Source: Siphonodentalium dalli
Lineage: Eukaryota; Mollusca; Scaphopoda; Gadilida; Siphonodentaliidae
Assembly (NCBI GenBank): GCA_032622095.1
Contig: CP136065.1
Location: 114,991,195 to 115,055,194 of the forward strand
DNA: 64,000 nucleotides
Direction: 5' to 3'
Part shown: piece after piece, positions 42,601-51,496 of the stretch
Numbering within the stretch: position 1 is the first letter of the stretch
Layout of the letters: each line of letters starts with the position of its first letter
Program-made: the position numbers and the translations under genes
Notes under the pieces: model-generated
The model's input: the letters and a program-made list of their open reading frames with translations, nothing else
The model's database searches: none
What the model was told of the DNA's origin: nothing

Positions 42601-44656
42601 TAGGCTGTCGGATATTAATCGTACCTCGCAGTTGAACATCGGCTTTTACTGATTGCCAAAAACAATAAAAGTCTGTTCTAGTATCTAAGTGCAATATGCA
42701 CTCTTTCATAAACATATGCAATACAACCATTGTATTGACTGTAGAAAACGGTTGTAACAATATAAAAAGAAGCTATTTAATAGCATCATCCAAACAGTCT
42801 GATATTATTATAGATAAGAATGTTAATAAACCTACCAGCACGCACACGCATATGCCATGTAAAATATGAATGTATTGCTTCAATCATGTGGACACGAAAT
42901 AGACTCAAAGAAACCTGTAAACAGCTGACCTCATTACAATTTAGTTTCCTATCGAGCATAATATCCAAAATGAGGGCTTTTGGAAGTTATGTTTATAATT
43001 ACAAAAATTAAACACAAATTTTAAAGGAATTTACATTGATGACTCCAAATAAACATACAGTATACATGTAGCTGATGCATGTTAAATGCTCAGTCTGTGA
43101 TGACACCATGTAAATCTCCCGTACTGTCACTGTGGCTCAGTGTATTCCAAGTCTATATGGCAGCAATTATTATCCATCAATCTAAATAACCAGGCAACAC
43201 AAAACAGACTGGCGAGATATAGATAGATATATAGTTTATTGGATAAAGCATGTACATATACAATAGGATTTATAAAAATAATATTAGAAAATTCAATGCA
43301 CATACAGAATCCGGGCGGTGGTGTGACCTAATGGCCGTCTTAATAGCATCGCCCAGGCAAAAGAAAATTAACGACATGTTTTATCTCTTTTCAACAGTTC
43401 TCATCGACACATCGGCACATATATCCCTCCATTATCGTACCACAATTGGGTACACAGAATTCAAGGCACTAAATTGGTTACCAACTAGCGAAAGGATCAA
43501 TTTATTGAAATTGAGTATGGTCCTAAAGATCTCTGAAAACAAAGTACCAGAATATATGAAGGAATATTTCTCATATGCTCGTGCTCATTCACCTTATGAC
43601 AGTCAATCTGGTCCTCTCAGATTTTCTCTTCCCTCAATGGGAACTTATGGAAAGAAATCATTTTATTATACAGGTATCAGACTTTGGAATAGCCTCGACA
43701 AAGCCGTTCACAACAGCTTTGATTATAAACACTGGAAGAAATGCGTAAAAGATCACCTTCTCAACAATCTGAAAATACGCGATGAAAATCCCTTTGTATA
43801 CTTTTAAGCCATTTGAGGAAAATTTCTTATACATCACAAACCAACAAAGGCATATGTCTGAGGTCTCTGGATTATGCAATGGAGTAAGTTTGGAATATCT
43901 GATTTATATATCCCCACACAAAGGTACTAGTTTTAAAATTTTCCTCCATTTCGTTGACAATGTCTAACTCATTTCATTCTACATATTCATGTACATGTAT
44001 AGAATATCCGAGACATGCGAATGATATTATACACGACTAAACAACCCAATAATCAGCATCATATAAGCTGAGCAAGAAATAGTCCACTCCAAGATGATAT
44101 GATTGCACAAGGGTACTAGTATTGTGTTTGTGGTCATTCAGAGAGAGAGTTTCTCTACTTGATTCCAACTCTGATGGTTTTTCTCAGAGTGGGTTATTTC
44201 AACTCTATATGATCACTTAATTTCTAAATAAGTTTGTTGGCCTTCGGCTTGGAAGTTAGTCAATAGGCTGCCGAACCCGTCGCAGAACCCAGAGACTCCA
44301 GCCAGTGTCTTTATATTATAACATCTTAACTTTTCCATATTTTACCCTCCAGGGCCACCACTCACCCCTTTTTGCACTAAACAAACGATGACCCCCCCCC
44401 CACCTTTCCCATCTCCGATATAACCATCTTGGTATATCCTCCCATAATTTTTAGATATATATCATATGAAACTATTGAATGAAAGCCGGTCACAGGGTCA
44501 CGAGGGTGCATCGCGAAAATAGGGAAGGTCCGACATGGCTCAATACATTTTAGCAATATTTCTCACAATATCTTTCACTGGGACTGTTGTCAAGTTGCTC
44601 AAGCTCAAGTCAAGTTCATTGCCATCAAGCTTATCTCTGATACTCTCTTTGGGCAT
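18441..44656 (-). CDS. LRRC59: LRRC59, leucine-rich repeat-containing protein 59 (7 coding exons)
   Basis: LRRC59 is a tail-anchored-like ER and nuclear-envelope membrane protein. In vertebrates it binds ribosomes and supports import of FGF and CIP2A. Coding exons on the minus strand are 44567-44656, 36474-36533, 33261-33524, 26903-26975, 23502-23693, 19888-19941 and 18441-18667. All have GT/AG borders and compatible phases (0,0,0,1,1,1), giving 319 residues versus 307 in human. I recognise [51 protein letters not shown], then a Lys/Glu-rich coiled coil, one membrane helix and a short lumenal tail with two cysteines, all in the vertebrate order. The 26-kb span comes from transposon-filled introns. 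Only the exon 5 donor is less certain. Confidence 0.93.
18668..19887 (-). other. LRRC59 intron 6
   Basis: AT-rich, no further exon seen. A short repeated 'aataatagtacagggg' motif at 19670-19760 resembles, inverted, 46110-46190. Confidence 0.6.
19888..19941 (-). CDS. LRRC59: LRRC59 coding exon 6 (linker)
   Basis: 54 nt between the acceptor TCTTTTTCAG and the donor G|GTTTGT. Encodes [17 protein letters not shown] plus split codons, a hydrophilic linker between the coiled coil and the membrane helix. Human LRRC59 has an equally poorly conserved linker here. Phase 1 on both sides matches exons 5 and 7. Confidence 0.75.
20267..21660. mobile_element. Nested repeat: host element split by two insertions
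   Basis: The host sequence (compare 13887-14056) is recognisable at 20267-20285, 21104-21206 and 21600-21660. The first interruption, ~20285-21104, has ends GGTATC and GATACC and many TTCAAGGA(G/T)TTTCAAGGA units near both ends. It is bordered by (C/G)CCCTTC on both sides. The second is the SINE at 21207-21599. This is a clean example of stacked transposition. Confidence 0.6.
21207..21599 (+). mobile_element. tRNA-derived SINE with target-site duplication
   Basis: The head has a tRNA-like A box (GTAGCCCAGTGGATAGTG) and, ~35 nt on, a B-box-like GTGAGTTCGCGCCC. The body is unrelated to tRNA, and the tail is an ATTAC repeat. ACAATGT occurs directly before (21200-21206) and after (21600-21606), a 7-bp target duplication. 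A paralogous uninterrupted target exists at ~14002. Pol III transcription is inferred from the boxes. The 72-codon frame inside is not a gene. Confidence 0.8.
21770..21900. repeat. Hairpin-bearing dispersed repeat fragment
   Basis: GGCTCCCTTTGGGAGCC forms a perfect stem-loop. It is followed by 'tttattcagcg', and the segment resembles the reverse complement of parts of 10900-11250. Confidence 0.5.
22100..22900. repeat. Degenerate monomer repeats with GACA microsatellite
   Basis: Around 22220-22253 three GGACAGACAGA units precede TATATATATAGATAAC. After that come diverged ~130-bp monomers with 'ccaaatttggt', 'gactggtctttgaactc' and 'gaaatcgga'. GACAGACAGACTGATTACATAATACGACC-type sequence near 22865 ends the tract. 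Confidence 0.45.
23359..23371. repeat. poly-C tract
   Basis: 13 C in LRRC59 intron 5. Confidence 0.9.
23502..23693 (-). CDS. LRRC59: LRRC59 coding exon 5: charged coiled coil
   Basis: Begins after TTACATGATAG with AT, which completes an Asp codon with the last G of exon 4, then [15 protein letters not shown]. The exon is almost wholly Lys/Glu/Arg/Gln and matches the human ERERQRR..EREAEKKRE region. I place the donor at T|GTAATG (23501), because only this keeps phase 1 into exon 6. The frame otherwise hits a TAG 14 nt later. The donor is the least certain junction of the gene. Confidence 0.85.
23780..24045. repeat. ACCATGGTA-rich degenerate tandem repeat
   Basis: About two units with ~136-bp period (GTGATATTTACCAT at 23850 and 23986, each followed by GGTACCATGGAACT and TACTAGGGTACTCTAC). 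The palindromes ACCATGGT and GGTACC recur more than ten times. Confidence 0.6.
24360..24573 (+). repeat. 160-bp-family fragment
   Basis: Contains GGTGGCCTGTAGGGTGTGC, AAATCCAAGATGGCTGCTGG, GGCCATG and CTCCCATCTTGAGATCACCC in the family order. It lacks both element ends. Confidence 0.65.
25451..25750. repeat. 25-bp minisatellite, 12 units
   Basis: Twelve head-to-tail units of 25 bp, essentially identical except for one G/A difference in the first. Each unit contains TATCCTG and CAGGATA separated by 7 nt, so every unit can form a small hairpin. The minus strand is open throughout because 25 bp is not a multiple of three and no rotation yields a stop. I regard this as incidental. Confidence 0.95.
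26041..26457. mobile_element. Palindromic TTAA-flanked MITE, 417 bp
   Basis: The element is an inverted repeat over its full length. AGGTACTCAATCCGATTAAG at the left is mirrored at the right, and the arms meet in TTATTATTGTTAATAATAA near 26260. Exact TTAA flanks both ends (26037-26040 and 26458-26461), as for piggyBac-like or Kolobok-like insertions. Each arm equals one half of the asymmetric family at 27613-27992. Confidence 0.9.
26615..26870. repeat. 18-bp minisatellite
   Basis: About 14 imperfect units of AAACCACTCAGTGTATAG with T/C and A/C variants. It ends 33 bp from the donor of LRRC59 exon 4. Confidence 0.95.
26903..26975 (-). CDS. LRRC59: LRRC59 coding exon 4
   Basis: 73 nt between CTTATCTCCAG and the donor G|GTATAT. 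Encodes [17 protein letters not shown] then IKFKEEK plus one base. It corresponds to human VLQHMKAVQ... immediately after the CxxC-containing end of the LRR domain. Its flanks are unusual: a MITE starts 24 nt upstream of the exon and a minisatellite 33 nt downstream. Confidence 0.88.
26999..27148. mobile_element. 150-bp MITE with TA target duplication
   Basis: Ends CAGTAATGCCCTAAATAA and its mirror, with TA on both sides, as for Tc1/mariner-type elements. An inner 13-bp inverted repeat GTTGCCATTCATC flanks the loop. Confidence 0.85.
27613..27992. mobile_element. TTAA-flanked MITE, asymmetric copy
   Basis: Begins AGGTACTAATCCG and ends CCGATTGAGTACCT, with exact TTAA on both sides (27609-27612 and 27993-27996). 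Its two halves differ. The right half matches the arms of the palindromic copies. Confidence 0.85.
28870..30397. mobile_element. PIF/Harbinger-like element, non-autonomous, ~1.5 kb
   Basis: Ends GGTGACGTTTACACAT and, inverted, GGGGGTGTTTATACAT, with TAA directly at both sides. TTA/TAA duplications and G-rich TTTACA termini are the hallmark of PIF/Harbinger. Subterminal repeats of CCGG(C/T)GAAG occur at both ends and are likely transposase sites. I see no transposase. The short frames at 29258-29452 and 29577-29834 are unconvincing. Confidence 0.7.
30398..31483 (-). other. Intron sequence without recognised element
   Basis: AT-rich, with a short (TG)n at 31103-31116. Nothing else to report. 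Confidence 0.4.
31484..31722 (+). repeat. 160-bp-family fragment
   Basis: TTTGGTGATGATCGTATGAGG, CTGTAGGGTGTGC, AGAGTAAAATCCAAGATGGCC and AGCTCCCATCTAGGGGTGA appear in family order. Confidence 0.65.
31723..31925. repeat. Related monomer with terminal hairpin
   Basis: A single degenerate monomer ('cccataactcttg', 'gaactcgtttgag', 'tttgagttatc') followed by GGTCTCCCGCTTGGGAGACC, a perfect hairpin. Confidence 0.5.
32261..33252. mobile_element. hAT-like element inserted at the LRRC59 intron 3 donor
   Basis: Ends TATAGCTGAAACGG and, inverted, TAGAGCTGAAACGG, typical of hAT elements. They are flanked by 8-mers gaactcac (32253-32260) and aaactcac (33253-33260) that agree at 7 of 8 positions. Subterminal AACCGGTTA motifs repeat at both ends. 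992 bp, no transposase. The right-hand 8-mer, read on the gene strand, is GTGAGTTT, the 5' splice site of exon 3. Confidence 0.8.
33261..33524 (-). CDS. LRRC59: LRRC59 coding exon 3: main leucine-rich repeats
   Basis: 88 codons in phase 0 between TTTTGTAG and the donor G|GTGAGT. Contains successive LRRs ([42 protein letters not shown]). It then has the C-terminal cap [13 protein letters not shown], whose cysteines match the human DCLDEKQCKQC. This is the most conserved segment of the protein and the strongest evidence for the identification. Confidence 0.95.
33655..35067 (+). mobile_element. 160-bp-monomer tandem element, full-ended copy
   Basis: Starts AAATGAAAGTGTCAATGACACTG and ends AAGTTGAGCTAAAAA. 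In between lie about eight diverged monomers carrying AAGATGGCTGC/GGCCATG boxes and CTCCCATCTAGAGGTCACC. GCACGGACAGACGGATGAC precedes the end. It has the same orientation as 15827-17018. The two share terminal sequences but differ in monomer number. Confidence 0.75.
35715..36110. repeat. Degenerate ~130-bp monomers, different family
   Basis: About three units with 'ataactc(a/c)', 'caaattgatc(t)g', 'ccacataccaa' and 'tcaagttatc'. The start resembles the foldback at 9999-10100. Confidence 0.45.
36474..36533 (-). CDS. LRRC59: LRRC59 coding exon 2
   Basis: 60 nt, phase 0, between TTATCATGCAG and the donor G|GTGAGT. Encodes [20 protein letters not shown], nearly identical to human [20 protein letters not shown], the first full leucine-rich repeat. 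Confidence 0.95.
36804..37090. mobile_element. Palindromic TTAA MITE, truncated
   Basis: TTAA at 36800-36803, then AGGTACTCAATCTG and the same arm as 26041-26457. It passes the centre (TTAACAATAATAACC) but is cut after CATCTTACACCCACAATT, so the second arm is incomplete. Confidence 0.8.
38690..38795. repeat. Foldback fragment with ACCACGAA arms
   Basis: TTCGTGGTT and AACCACGAA face each other, with outer TTTCGTTG/CAACGAA pairs. This resembles a widespread animal MITE type. Confidence 0.55.
39915..40080. repeat. Low-complexity A/T tract
   Basis: Runs of T, A and mixed A/T, with a small inverted pair (TTCAATTGAACAA...). Frames inside are low-complexity artefacts. Confidence 0.8.
40487..42164 (-). 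other. Intron sequence, mostly anonymous
   Basis: A degenerate repeat near 41570-41790 contains 'gttctttaatgtgcgcaca', a motif also seen inverted at 45230-45250. Nothing else recognised. Confidence 0.35.
42165..43195. repeat. Direct repeat pair (~150 bp, ~865 bp apart)
   Basis: 42165-42330 and 43030-43195 share GCTGATGCATGTTA, CTCCCGTACTGTCACTGTGG and GCAATTATTATCCATCAATC with ~85-90% visible agreement. This suggests a local duplication, or the long repeats of a decayed element. Confidence 0.6.
42471..42622. repeat. 76-bp tandem duplication
   Basis: Two almost identical 76-bp units start ATTGAACTGGTGATGTTCCG (one T/C difference seen). Each contains CCGATAAT...CCGATAATAGG palindromic motifs. 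Confidence 0.9.
43403..43807 (+). pseudogene. LINE reverse-transcriptase C-terminal fragment
   Basis: The translated segment has the typical post-RT tail of CR1/Jockey-type non-LTR retrotransposons. It has [13 protein letters not shown] (family pattern LxxLHWLPVxxRI), then a proline-containing YMKEYFS segment, [20 protein letters not shown], and LWNSLDKAV...FKxxLKxHL-like [11 protein letters not shown]. The catalytic YxDD part is absent, so the fragment is 5'-truncated as usual for LINE copies. The ATG at 43250 precedes unrelated sequence. It lies antisense in LRRC59 intron 1. Confidence 0.8.
44567..44656 (-). CDS. LRRC59: LRRC59 coding exon 1 with start codon
   Basis: 30 codons from the ATG at 44656 to the donor [29 protein letters not shown] then [10 protein letters not shown] matches human [18 protein letters not shown]. 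The start is fixed by homology: no in-frame ATG with coding character lies upstream, and the human protein begins similarly close to this block. Confidence 0.95.
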
Positions 44657-44790
44657 GATAAATCGTGTTTCAAAAACAGACAAAAATTTCCTACACGTAG
44701 AAACCGGAAGTGCTTATGAAACATCGCAGGTGCGCAGAAAATAAAAAATAAGGAATTTCTAAAACAAGACTCCACACGCGAAGCAAGGAT
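44657..44790 (-). promoter_or_regulatory. Probable LRRC59 promoter / 5' UTR
   Basis: A GC-richer patch directly upstream of the ATG holds CACTTCCGG (44704-44712 on the plus strand as CCGGAAGTG), an ETS/GABP-type site, and CTGCGCACCTGCG, an NRF1-like half-site pair. Both are common in promoters of broadly expressed genes. No TATA box. The start site cannot be read from sequence. Confidence 0.4.
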
Positions 44791-47394
44791 CAAAACATTG
44801 CAATAAACGTAGGTTTGTTATCCTTTTCAGAGGAAATTGATAGGTTATCATCGGTACATGTACCTGATTCGCTAAGTGGGCCTCTCTATGTCCATCATCC
44901 ATGCGTTTTGAATAAATGACTTTGTAAACTCCGTTGTCAATGTTCACTGACCCCTGTTCTGATGAAACGAACCAAACTTACAAACCTCTGTCATCGGTTT
45001 TTTTTTTTTTTTGGTTATAAATAATCAAAATGGTCTTAAAGTTAAACTGAGAAACTGATGACAAGATTCGGTCTAAATTTTCCCAGTTGAATGTTCTGAG
45101 AACTCGCTCAGATACTCCCCCCCCCCCCCCCCCATCACAACACTTGTCCATGCAGGTATGTTGTCTTGGGTGCAGTATGCTGTCCGATCGGGCACGGACA
45201 TTAATGGCTGACCTGTGTACATGCCTCGGTGTGTGCACGTTAAAGAATGCTACTGGAGTCACCACAGGGTTATAAAGTTACTCGGCCGTGGTAGCACCTG
45301 GACCAGTACGGTCTACAACCAGAATTGGTTCTTAATTGCACTGTAATATCTACAGATACAGATACGACTTCCCCATCGTCGCCCATTGTTTTGAGTTTTT
45401 CAAAGAAATATAACGCTAATATACCCGTTATTTAGGCCCCAAAAAAAAGATGCTATGTTTCCGTACATCGACCGACCCTAAAAATAACCCGCCGACCCTA
45501 ATCTTTTTATTGATATTTGAGAAAAAGTTTTTTTTTTTTTTTTTTTTACTGTTTTTTACCACTAATGCTCATAAATATTGATGATCCTTAGTGTGCAAAA
45601 CACATGGTTTCTAACATATACCTGTGAAATGTGACCATGAAGTGACAGTTGTCTCAAAAGCCCCAGGTGTGTGATGGGTTGTGGATTGATGGGCATGAAT
45701 TTTGCAATTTTAATTTCATGAGAGTGGCCGGGATCTCATGCCTGCTTTACCTGTATGCCTTGTTTGGGACTTATGGAACATACTCATGGGTTCCAAATTA
45801 ACATGCACGCATTTATTATTTTCTTGGAAAATCCCCCCCCCCCTGCACAGTGCTTATTTGAGTCTGCAAGTTTATTAATTTTGATGCTATGAAAATTGAA
45901 ATCATCACAAACTCAAGATTTCTATATGATTCTGATACCAAATTGATGAGCTTATAATTTTATGCATGTACATATTCAAATATATGACATACATGTGAAC
46001 ATTTAAGTATTGAATAAAACACTAGATGACACATACTATGTTGATTCATATGCTTGACCTACTAGTACATGTACTATAATTTTTTTAACTATTGTTGATG
46101 TTTTGCTCAGAGTTTCCCCTGTGCTATTATTTGGGTGTGCACTGTTATTAACTTTCAATGGAATTTTTCCCCTGCACTATTATTTGGGCCTGCACTTTTA
46201 TATGGAGCCCAAGAGTACCGGTAGGAGCACTATCAACAGCTATGGTGTGTGTATCTGTATATATACATGTATAGAGGTTATCACCACATATGTTAGGGGT
46301 ACAGCTACTGTTTCCAAAAACCAGGCATGCTAGGTTGGGTGTACTGGCTACCTCCAGACAATGGGATGTAGTCGTCACAATATAAGTACGGTATAATGGT
46401 GGTATTATGGGTAAAATTCTTATAAACGTTAGTGACATCAATTTCGTACCAAGTTTAAAGCCAAATGTATGAAAATGTGGTATGTGAATAATAAATAACA
46501 TACTTAAGCATGAAGTAAGCTTGATCTTTCATCAATCTTAATGTCTATTTCCACTGTGTTTATCAAGTAATACTTTCCCCACAACACAAGTTGGCATTTT
46601 ATGTCACTTCGGTCGAAGTAATTCAATATTTCAGCAGCTGGATAAAAAATATCAAAATAAAAAATTCCCTACCTACCTACCCTAATTTTATCACTCCTTT
46701 ATCGGAAACATACAATCTTGTTTTTTTGGCCTTAGTAAAAAAATCACCTTTACTAAATAACGGGAACACCAAAAGAAACACACTACAGTCTACGGAGAGA
46801 CACATTTCAAGAATACCGTAATATAGAAAATAAACCTAGCAGGGTGGGTGGGTTTGGGGGAGGTTGGCGTAACATTCTAACAAACTTCAGCCCAAAATTT
46901 TCTCGACGGGGTAGTCGTGTGAGATTTTTGAGTAGACCATTGTGTCTATAGAATAGAGCCTAGAGGTAGCCGGGTAAGTCGGGCCCCTGTGAAGACTGCC
47001 CCCCCCCCATCCGAAGATCGCCCCATGGCTTATGCTATCTATTTATTTATCTATATGGCTCTTTCATGTTAAAGTTTTTTTTCTTCTGCATTTGTTATTG
47101 TGTTTGGAGTGTCTTAATAATATTTCTATAGTACTGACACGTAGCCCAACCTGGAGACATAATTTCACTACTACATCTGAAAAAATAACAAAATTATAGG
47201 GCGATGGGTACCAATTTTGACATTTTTTGAGTGGCCAACCATTGCTGTGGTGATTTAATTTAGTTTTCCTTATATTTATTTGTATGGGTTTGCCAAACAT
47301 ATCTTCATTTAACCTTTAGCTTATGTCTTGTTGATCTTGTGGTGAATTTTTTTTTAGCAATTTCATGCATTCAGTTTGATGATATTTGAATTTA
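44791..47394. other. Intergenic, repeat-derived patches, no gene
   Basis: C-run at 45117-45133, T-run at 45531-45547, and a 'cgaccgaccctaaaa' patch at 45467-45500. A repeated 'cccctgcactattatttggg' motif lies at 46115-46190 and 'ctacctacctacccta' at 46669. The frames at 44978-45265, 46148-46501 and 46591-46821 lack any gene-like support. Confidence 0.4.
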
Positions 47395-47777
47395 AAAATG
47401 AATAATCTGATTAAGAGCCCCTCAAATTACTATGTATTTGGTTAATTCGAGGGTAAAAAATATTTGATTTGAGGTCAGGGAACCCACCTATCAAAGCCTA
47501 GAGTTATTAGATATAAATTTTTGAAATCTACTATTTTTCGCTCTCAAGAATTAATAGTGGCCCAGTAAAAAGTTGATGAGCCGACGTTCTCAGACCAAAT
47601 TGCAGATGATGATTGATAATTCTGAAATCAAGAGGCTTTGTGTTGACAGTTGACAGTGGTTAGCATTATTTCTGGGCAATTAATCGATTCTGATAACTGA
47701 CGCAGCATTTCTAAAAATGTTGTTGTTGTTGGAATCTGATTATATGGGGACCATCAAATCGGATTGAGTATCTTTAT
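47395..47777. mobile_element. TTAA-type MITE, inverted decayed copy
   Basis: Carries AATCTGATTAAGAGCCCCTC, GGAACCCACCTATCAAAGC, GGGGACCATCAAATCGGATTGAG in the reverse order of 7862-8275. Both ends are diverged and TTAA is not preserved at the right. Confidence 0.7.
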
Positions 47778-50523
47778 AGGTTATCAGAGAATTTCCGTTA
47801 AATGATTTATAGCATGTGAATCTAAAATAAAGCTTTTCATAAACACAATTTACAATAACCAAGGATCAGGAATATATTTCAGTTGGACAGTTCATGGTAT
47901 AGAAGATTACTGGTAGAATCTTTTTCTGTGTATAATGTATTGGTCTATTTAAATTATATTCAACTCTCCACAATATGTGCACAGAAATTCCGTTAAAATC
48001 TATCCTCTCCGAGAATATTTGTCAACTGCTAATACTAATGAAATGAGAAAATCATTTTGTATTGTGGGTAAGCTCTCACTAATATTGAGGGTGTGTAAAC
48101 TTTAATTGGTGTACTGAACCATCTGGATTTGGTACAGCTGCTTCTTAACTGTTTAAGAAATCAGTATCGGCACTTACTTGCAACATTAAAGGAATTATCC
48201 ATGTGTTATTTATGTTAATTTTCTCAGAGAAAATGATAACAAGACTAAAACGCACTGAATTAAAGTTGTCTTCTCCAAGAATACTATAAATGGTTACATT
48301 TAAACTGGATGAATTTAGCATTGTAAACAAAGAAATTTGTTTATAGTATAGAAGTGATATTTAGTACTTATATTAACATAATTGTATTATCCCTCGGCGA
48401 TAGCAAATAGCTATGATCGGAATCATAATCTACAGTTTTGATGGCGAATTATAGAGAGTTATATATTCTGTTATGTACTAATATCAGTATAGACAAATGT
48501 ACATAATATCACAAATTCTCAAATTATTGGAATTTATTGGTCCTTGTGCCTAATTTGCACTAGTACTGTCACTTTGACAAATTAACTTTGATGAGCATAT
48601 AATAACAATGGAACACCCTAGGACCCATAACCTGAGATAAATGAACACAGTTCATACACTGGTGGTCAGTATAGCTCTCAAGAAAATAGTTTAGACCATT
48701 CAAATGTAATATCGATATAATGTTTATACTGCCAAAATATGATGAGGGTTCTGCCCCAATGACCCCCCGGTACACTCAATACAGATTACCACAGTTCATA
48801 TAAAAGACAGTAAGAAGCTCTCAATAGAATGAGTTCACATTACATTATTTTACAAGTAGCTTGGACGCTAAAATCAATAATATTCAATGTTAATCTTCTA
48901 AGCACTCTGTGGCCCCTAAATTTCAATCAACCATGATATGATGAACAAATTGGAAACTATGGTTCATTGCAATACTAGTAATCCTCAACAGGTATTAACA
49001 ATGTTCATCTGCCTTCTTGGGACTGGAGAAAAAGATTTTTGAACTAATTTTATTTTATTTTAGAGTGATCTGACCATTTTAATGCCTCCTGTTTAGTACC
49101 CCCTGAATCCTCTGACATGATAAACTGAAGATAGCCCCTTTTCCAAATGCTCTATAGCACTCAATAGATTTATTCCATACATAGAAAAGCATTGTTTTCT
49201 GTTCTCAACATGAAATCCATGACAATGTTAATCTTCTCACCCCTCGGTGTCCCCTAAAATTCACTCAACCATTACCCTATGAATAAATTATAAACTATGT
49301 CTTATGGCAATGCTCCATACCAAGTATTATGGAAATCTGTCCTGTGAGACTGCAAACAACTTTGAATTTTAAATAGTGCACTACTACCGGTACATTAAAT
49401 GGGGGTTCACTCTGTCTCCTCATATTCTGAAAACATCCCTACAAATGAACAATGGACTATTCCAATTTATACTTTTATAATTGAATGGGAAAGTCCATTC
49501 ATTTATGAATGCCAATGGATTACAGATTATAATATGGCTAACATTTCAATAATTTATGTTGTCTGTATATGTCTCTTATCTCTTATACAATGAAGCCTGT
49601 ATTAATCAGGAAACCTCAGATCTGGATATTCCAAATCGAAAAAGGGCCATAACTCCGGTAAAAAAAAACTTGATCTGTATTTTGGGATGAGAAATCTTAA
49701 AACAAATTTGGTTCCGATTAGATAAAAACTGTTTGAGTCATCACAGCATGTGTGCTTTCTAAGTTGAAAAATCGGATCAAACCCATTTTCAAACTCATCC
49801 TGTATTTTCGGCTGAGAAACTCATTCCAAATTCGGTTCTGATTGGATAGAAAATGTTTGAGTTATCACACCATGCGTAAAGTGTCTACGGATGGACAGAC
49901 GGCCGGGCGGATGATGGGTGATCCATCCAGACGTTGACACTATGTGTACCATACTATGGTACGGGTACACATAAAAACTGGTTATGGGACAACAGATTTT
50001 GCCCCAACTTATCATTTGTCGAGTCATGTTTCCAAGAGTCTCAATATGTTTATCTTCACATTTCTTAGTTTGATAGGTCTATTCAAGTTCTCTAAAATAT
50101 ATTGCAATGCAATTCGGCAATCTTTCTATGATCGAGTTACAAGACTGATGTCTATAAGAATGTTAAAAAAGGTGTCCTCTCCGAAAAAAAAGTCAGTGGA
50201 AATTTGCAATTTAAAAAAATGCTCCTGTTGAGTCAATTGTTGTCCGATTTTGAAAATGTTTTCAATATTACAATCCTTGAAGCATGCACTTCAACTTGAG
50301 AAGTAAAATCTTTAGACCACTAAAACATCTTTCTATTATCAGAGAATATGAAGAGTTCATAATTTACATATAAATTAAAAAAATATTGAAATTCAAAGAT
50401 TTTTTCAGTAATTTTGACATATATGTTCTCTGATTGTTCAATTCTCAATGTCATGGGATGTTGTTCCGGAAACAGATGATAATAATTAAAATTCAGCCAT
50501 TTGAAATTAGTTGTCCAGTATTT
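47778..50523. other. Intergenic with degenerate tandem repeats
   Basis: 48580-49400 holds two or three ~320-bp diverged units ('tgttaatcttct', 'cccctaaa(a)tt', 'caacca', 'ctatg'). 49610-49950 holds monomers with 'ggttc(c/t)gattggata' and 'tttgagttatcacac.atg', then GGATGGACAGACGGCCGGGCGG. No gene recognised. Confidence 0.4.
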
Positions 50524-50844
50524 TCAATTTTGGGGGGAATCCTGCATAGACCAAACCTGAACAATCAAAACACACTTGCTCCTGCTCTGGAAATTTAGTT
50601 TAGGTCCAGTACTAACTACTGAACATTGATTGCTGCTTAACGTGTTAGTGCCACAACTCCATTCCGAGGCCAAAGTTGTTGGTCCTCCTACAACAGCAAA
50701 TGTACTGGTCTTGGAAAAGAAGCTATACACCGTATACAACAAAGTTGTTAAAATAGAAAGTAGAAGTAGACACCAAAAGCTTCCCTGATCGGTGCACCTA
50801 TATGCTTGAATCAGACATGTGTCACTGTCAAAATCAGAAAACAT
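50524..50844 (-). CDS. Possible small single-pass membrane protein or first exon, unrecognised
   Basis: From the ATG at 50844 the minus strand is open for 106 codons. The N-terminus is acidic (MFSDFDSDTC). A ~20-residue hydrophobic helix (FWCLLLLSILTTLLYTVYSF) is followed by a Ser/Thr/Cys-rich segment with VVGGPTTLASEW. This layout fits a short membrane protein or the first exon of a longer gene. The frame may leave the exon at CAG|GTTTGG near 50560. I find no second exon and no known family. No repeat overlaps it, which favours a real gene. Confidence 0.4.
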   Translation of the reverse strand: MFSDFDSDTCLIQAYRCTDQGSFWCLLLLSILTTLLYTVYSFFSKTSTFAVVGGPTTLASEWSCGTNTLSSNQCSVVSTGPKLNFQSRSKCVLIVQVWSMQDSPQN

Positions 50845-50849
50845 GACCA

Positions 50850-51496
50850 CCGCTCTCCATTTTTACATTTTGTTGACCTTTTCACAAGAAAGCTCGGTTG
50901 AAAAGAAAGTAAAATTACTGAAATTTTCTTACCAGTTATGCTAAAGACCGAGCCAAACGTCATAATTGAACACTGTGACAATATTCTGGTCGATTAATCG
51001 ATAGTATTAAGGCTGTCAGGCAGATTAAATTATACCAATGATGGTGAAAAAGCGAGTTGAAGTGATATTACAGATAGTATCACTATGATACCCAAAAACA
51101 GAACTTAACAGCTTGAAAACTACCCTCAGTAATAGAATTTCTTGCTCTGTCCGGTATTTGATTATGTTTAATTTGATATTTGATTTGATTCGTGAATATT
51201 AATGTGTATGTGATTTGAATGGAAACTGTTCTCAGGATCCTACCTTTGCATGATGTATGTACATGCACAACTTCTAGTCTCTATATATACAAGTTATTGC
51301 AGCCTGGATCTTTCAAATTAAAACGCTTCAGAAAATTAATATGCTTCAACGAAAATCCACATTTGCATGGCGAATACTTGGTTTTCGTGCACTTGTTTTG
51401 CACATAATATAGATCTAATTTGATATTCAAATTGATTCCAGATATCAGATTCAATTTGATTTAAGATTGCTATAGATACTAGTAGTATTAGAGGAG
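50850..51496. other. No feature recognised
   Basis: AT-rich. Nothing to report beyond a patch of 'aatttgatatttgattt' near 51170-51190 and 51415-51465. Confidence 0.35.

Larger units (their letters stand above)
36534..44566 (-). other. LRRC59 intron 1
   Basis: 8-kb intron with a TTAA MITE remnant, a large tandem-monomer element, low-complexity sequence, direct repeats and a LINE fragment, listed separately. No other LRRC59 exon is needed or seen. Confidence 0.6.

Noticed and set aside
44978-45265. 95-residue minus-strand ORF with polyglycine
   Set aside because: The glycine run is the C17 homopolymer read on the other strand. No splice or start context.
46148-46501. 117-residue minus-strand ORF
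   Set aside because: No recognisable domain, composition close to background, overlaps repeat motifs also seen at 19.7 kb.
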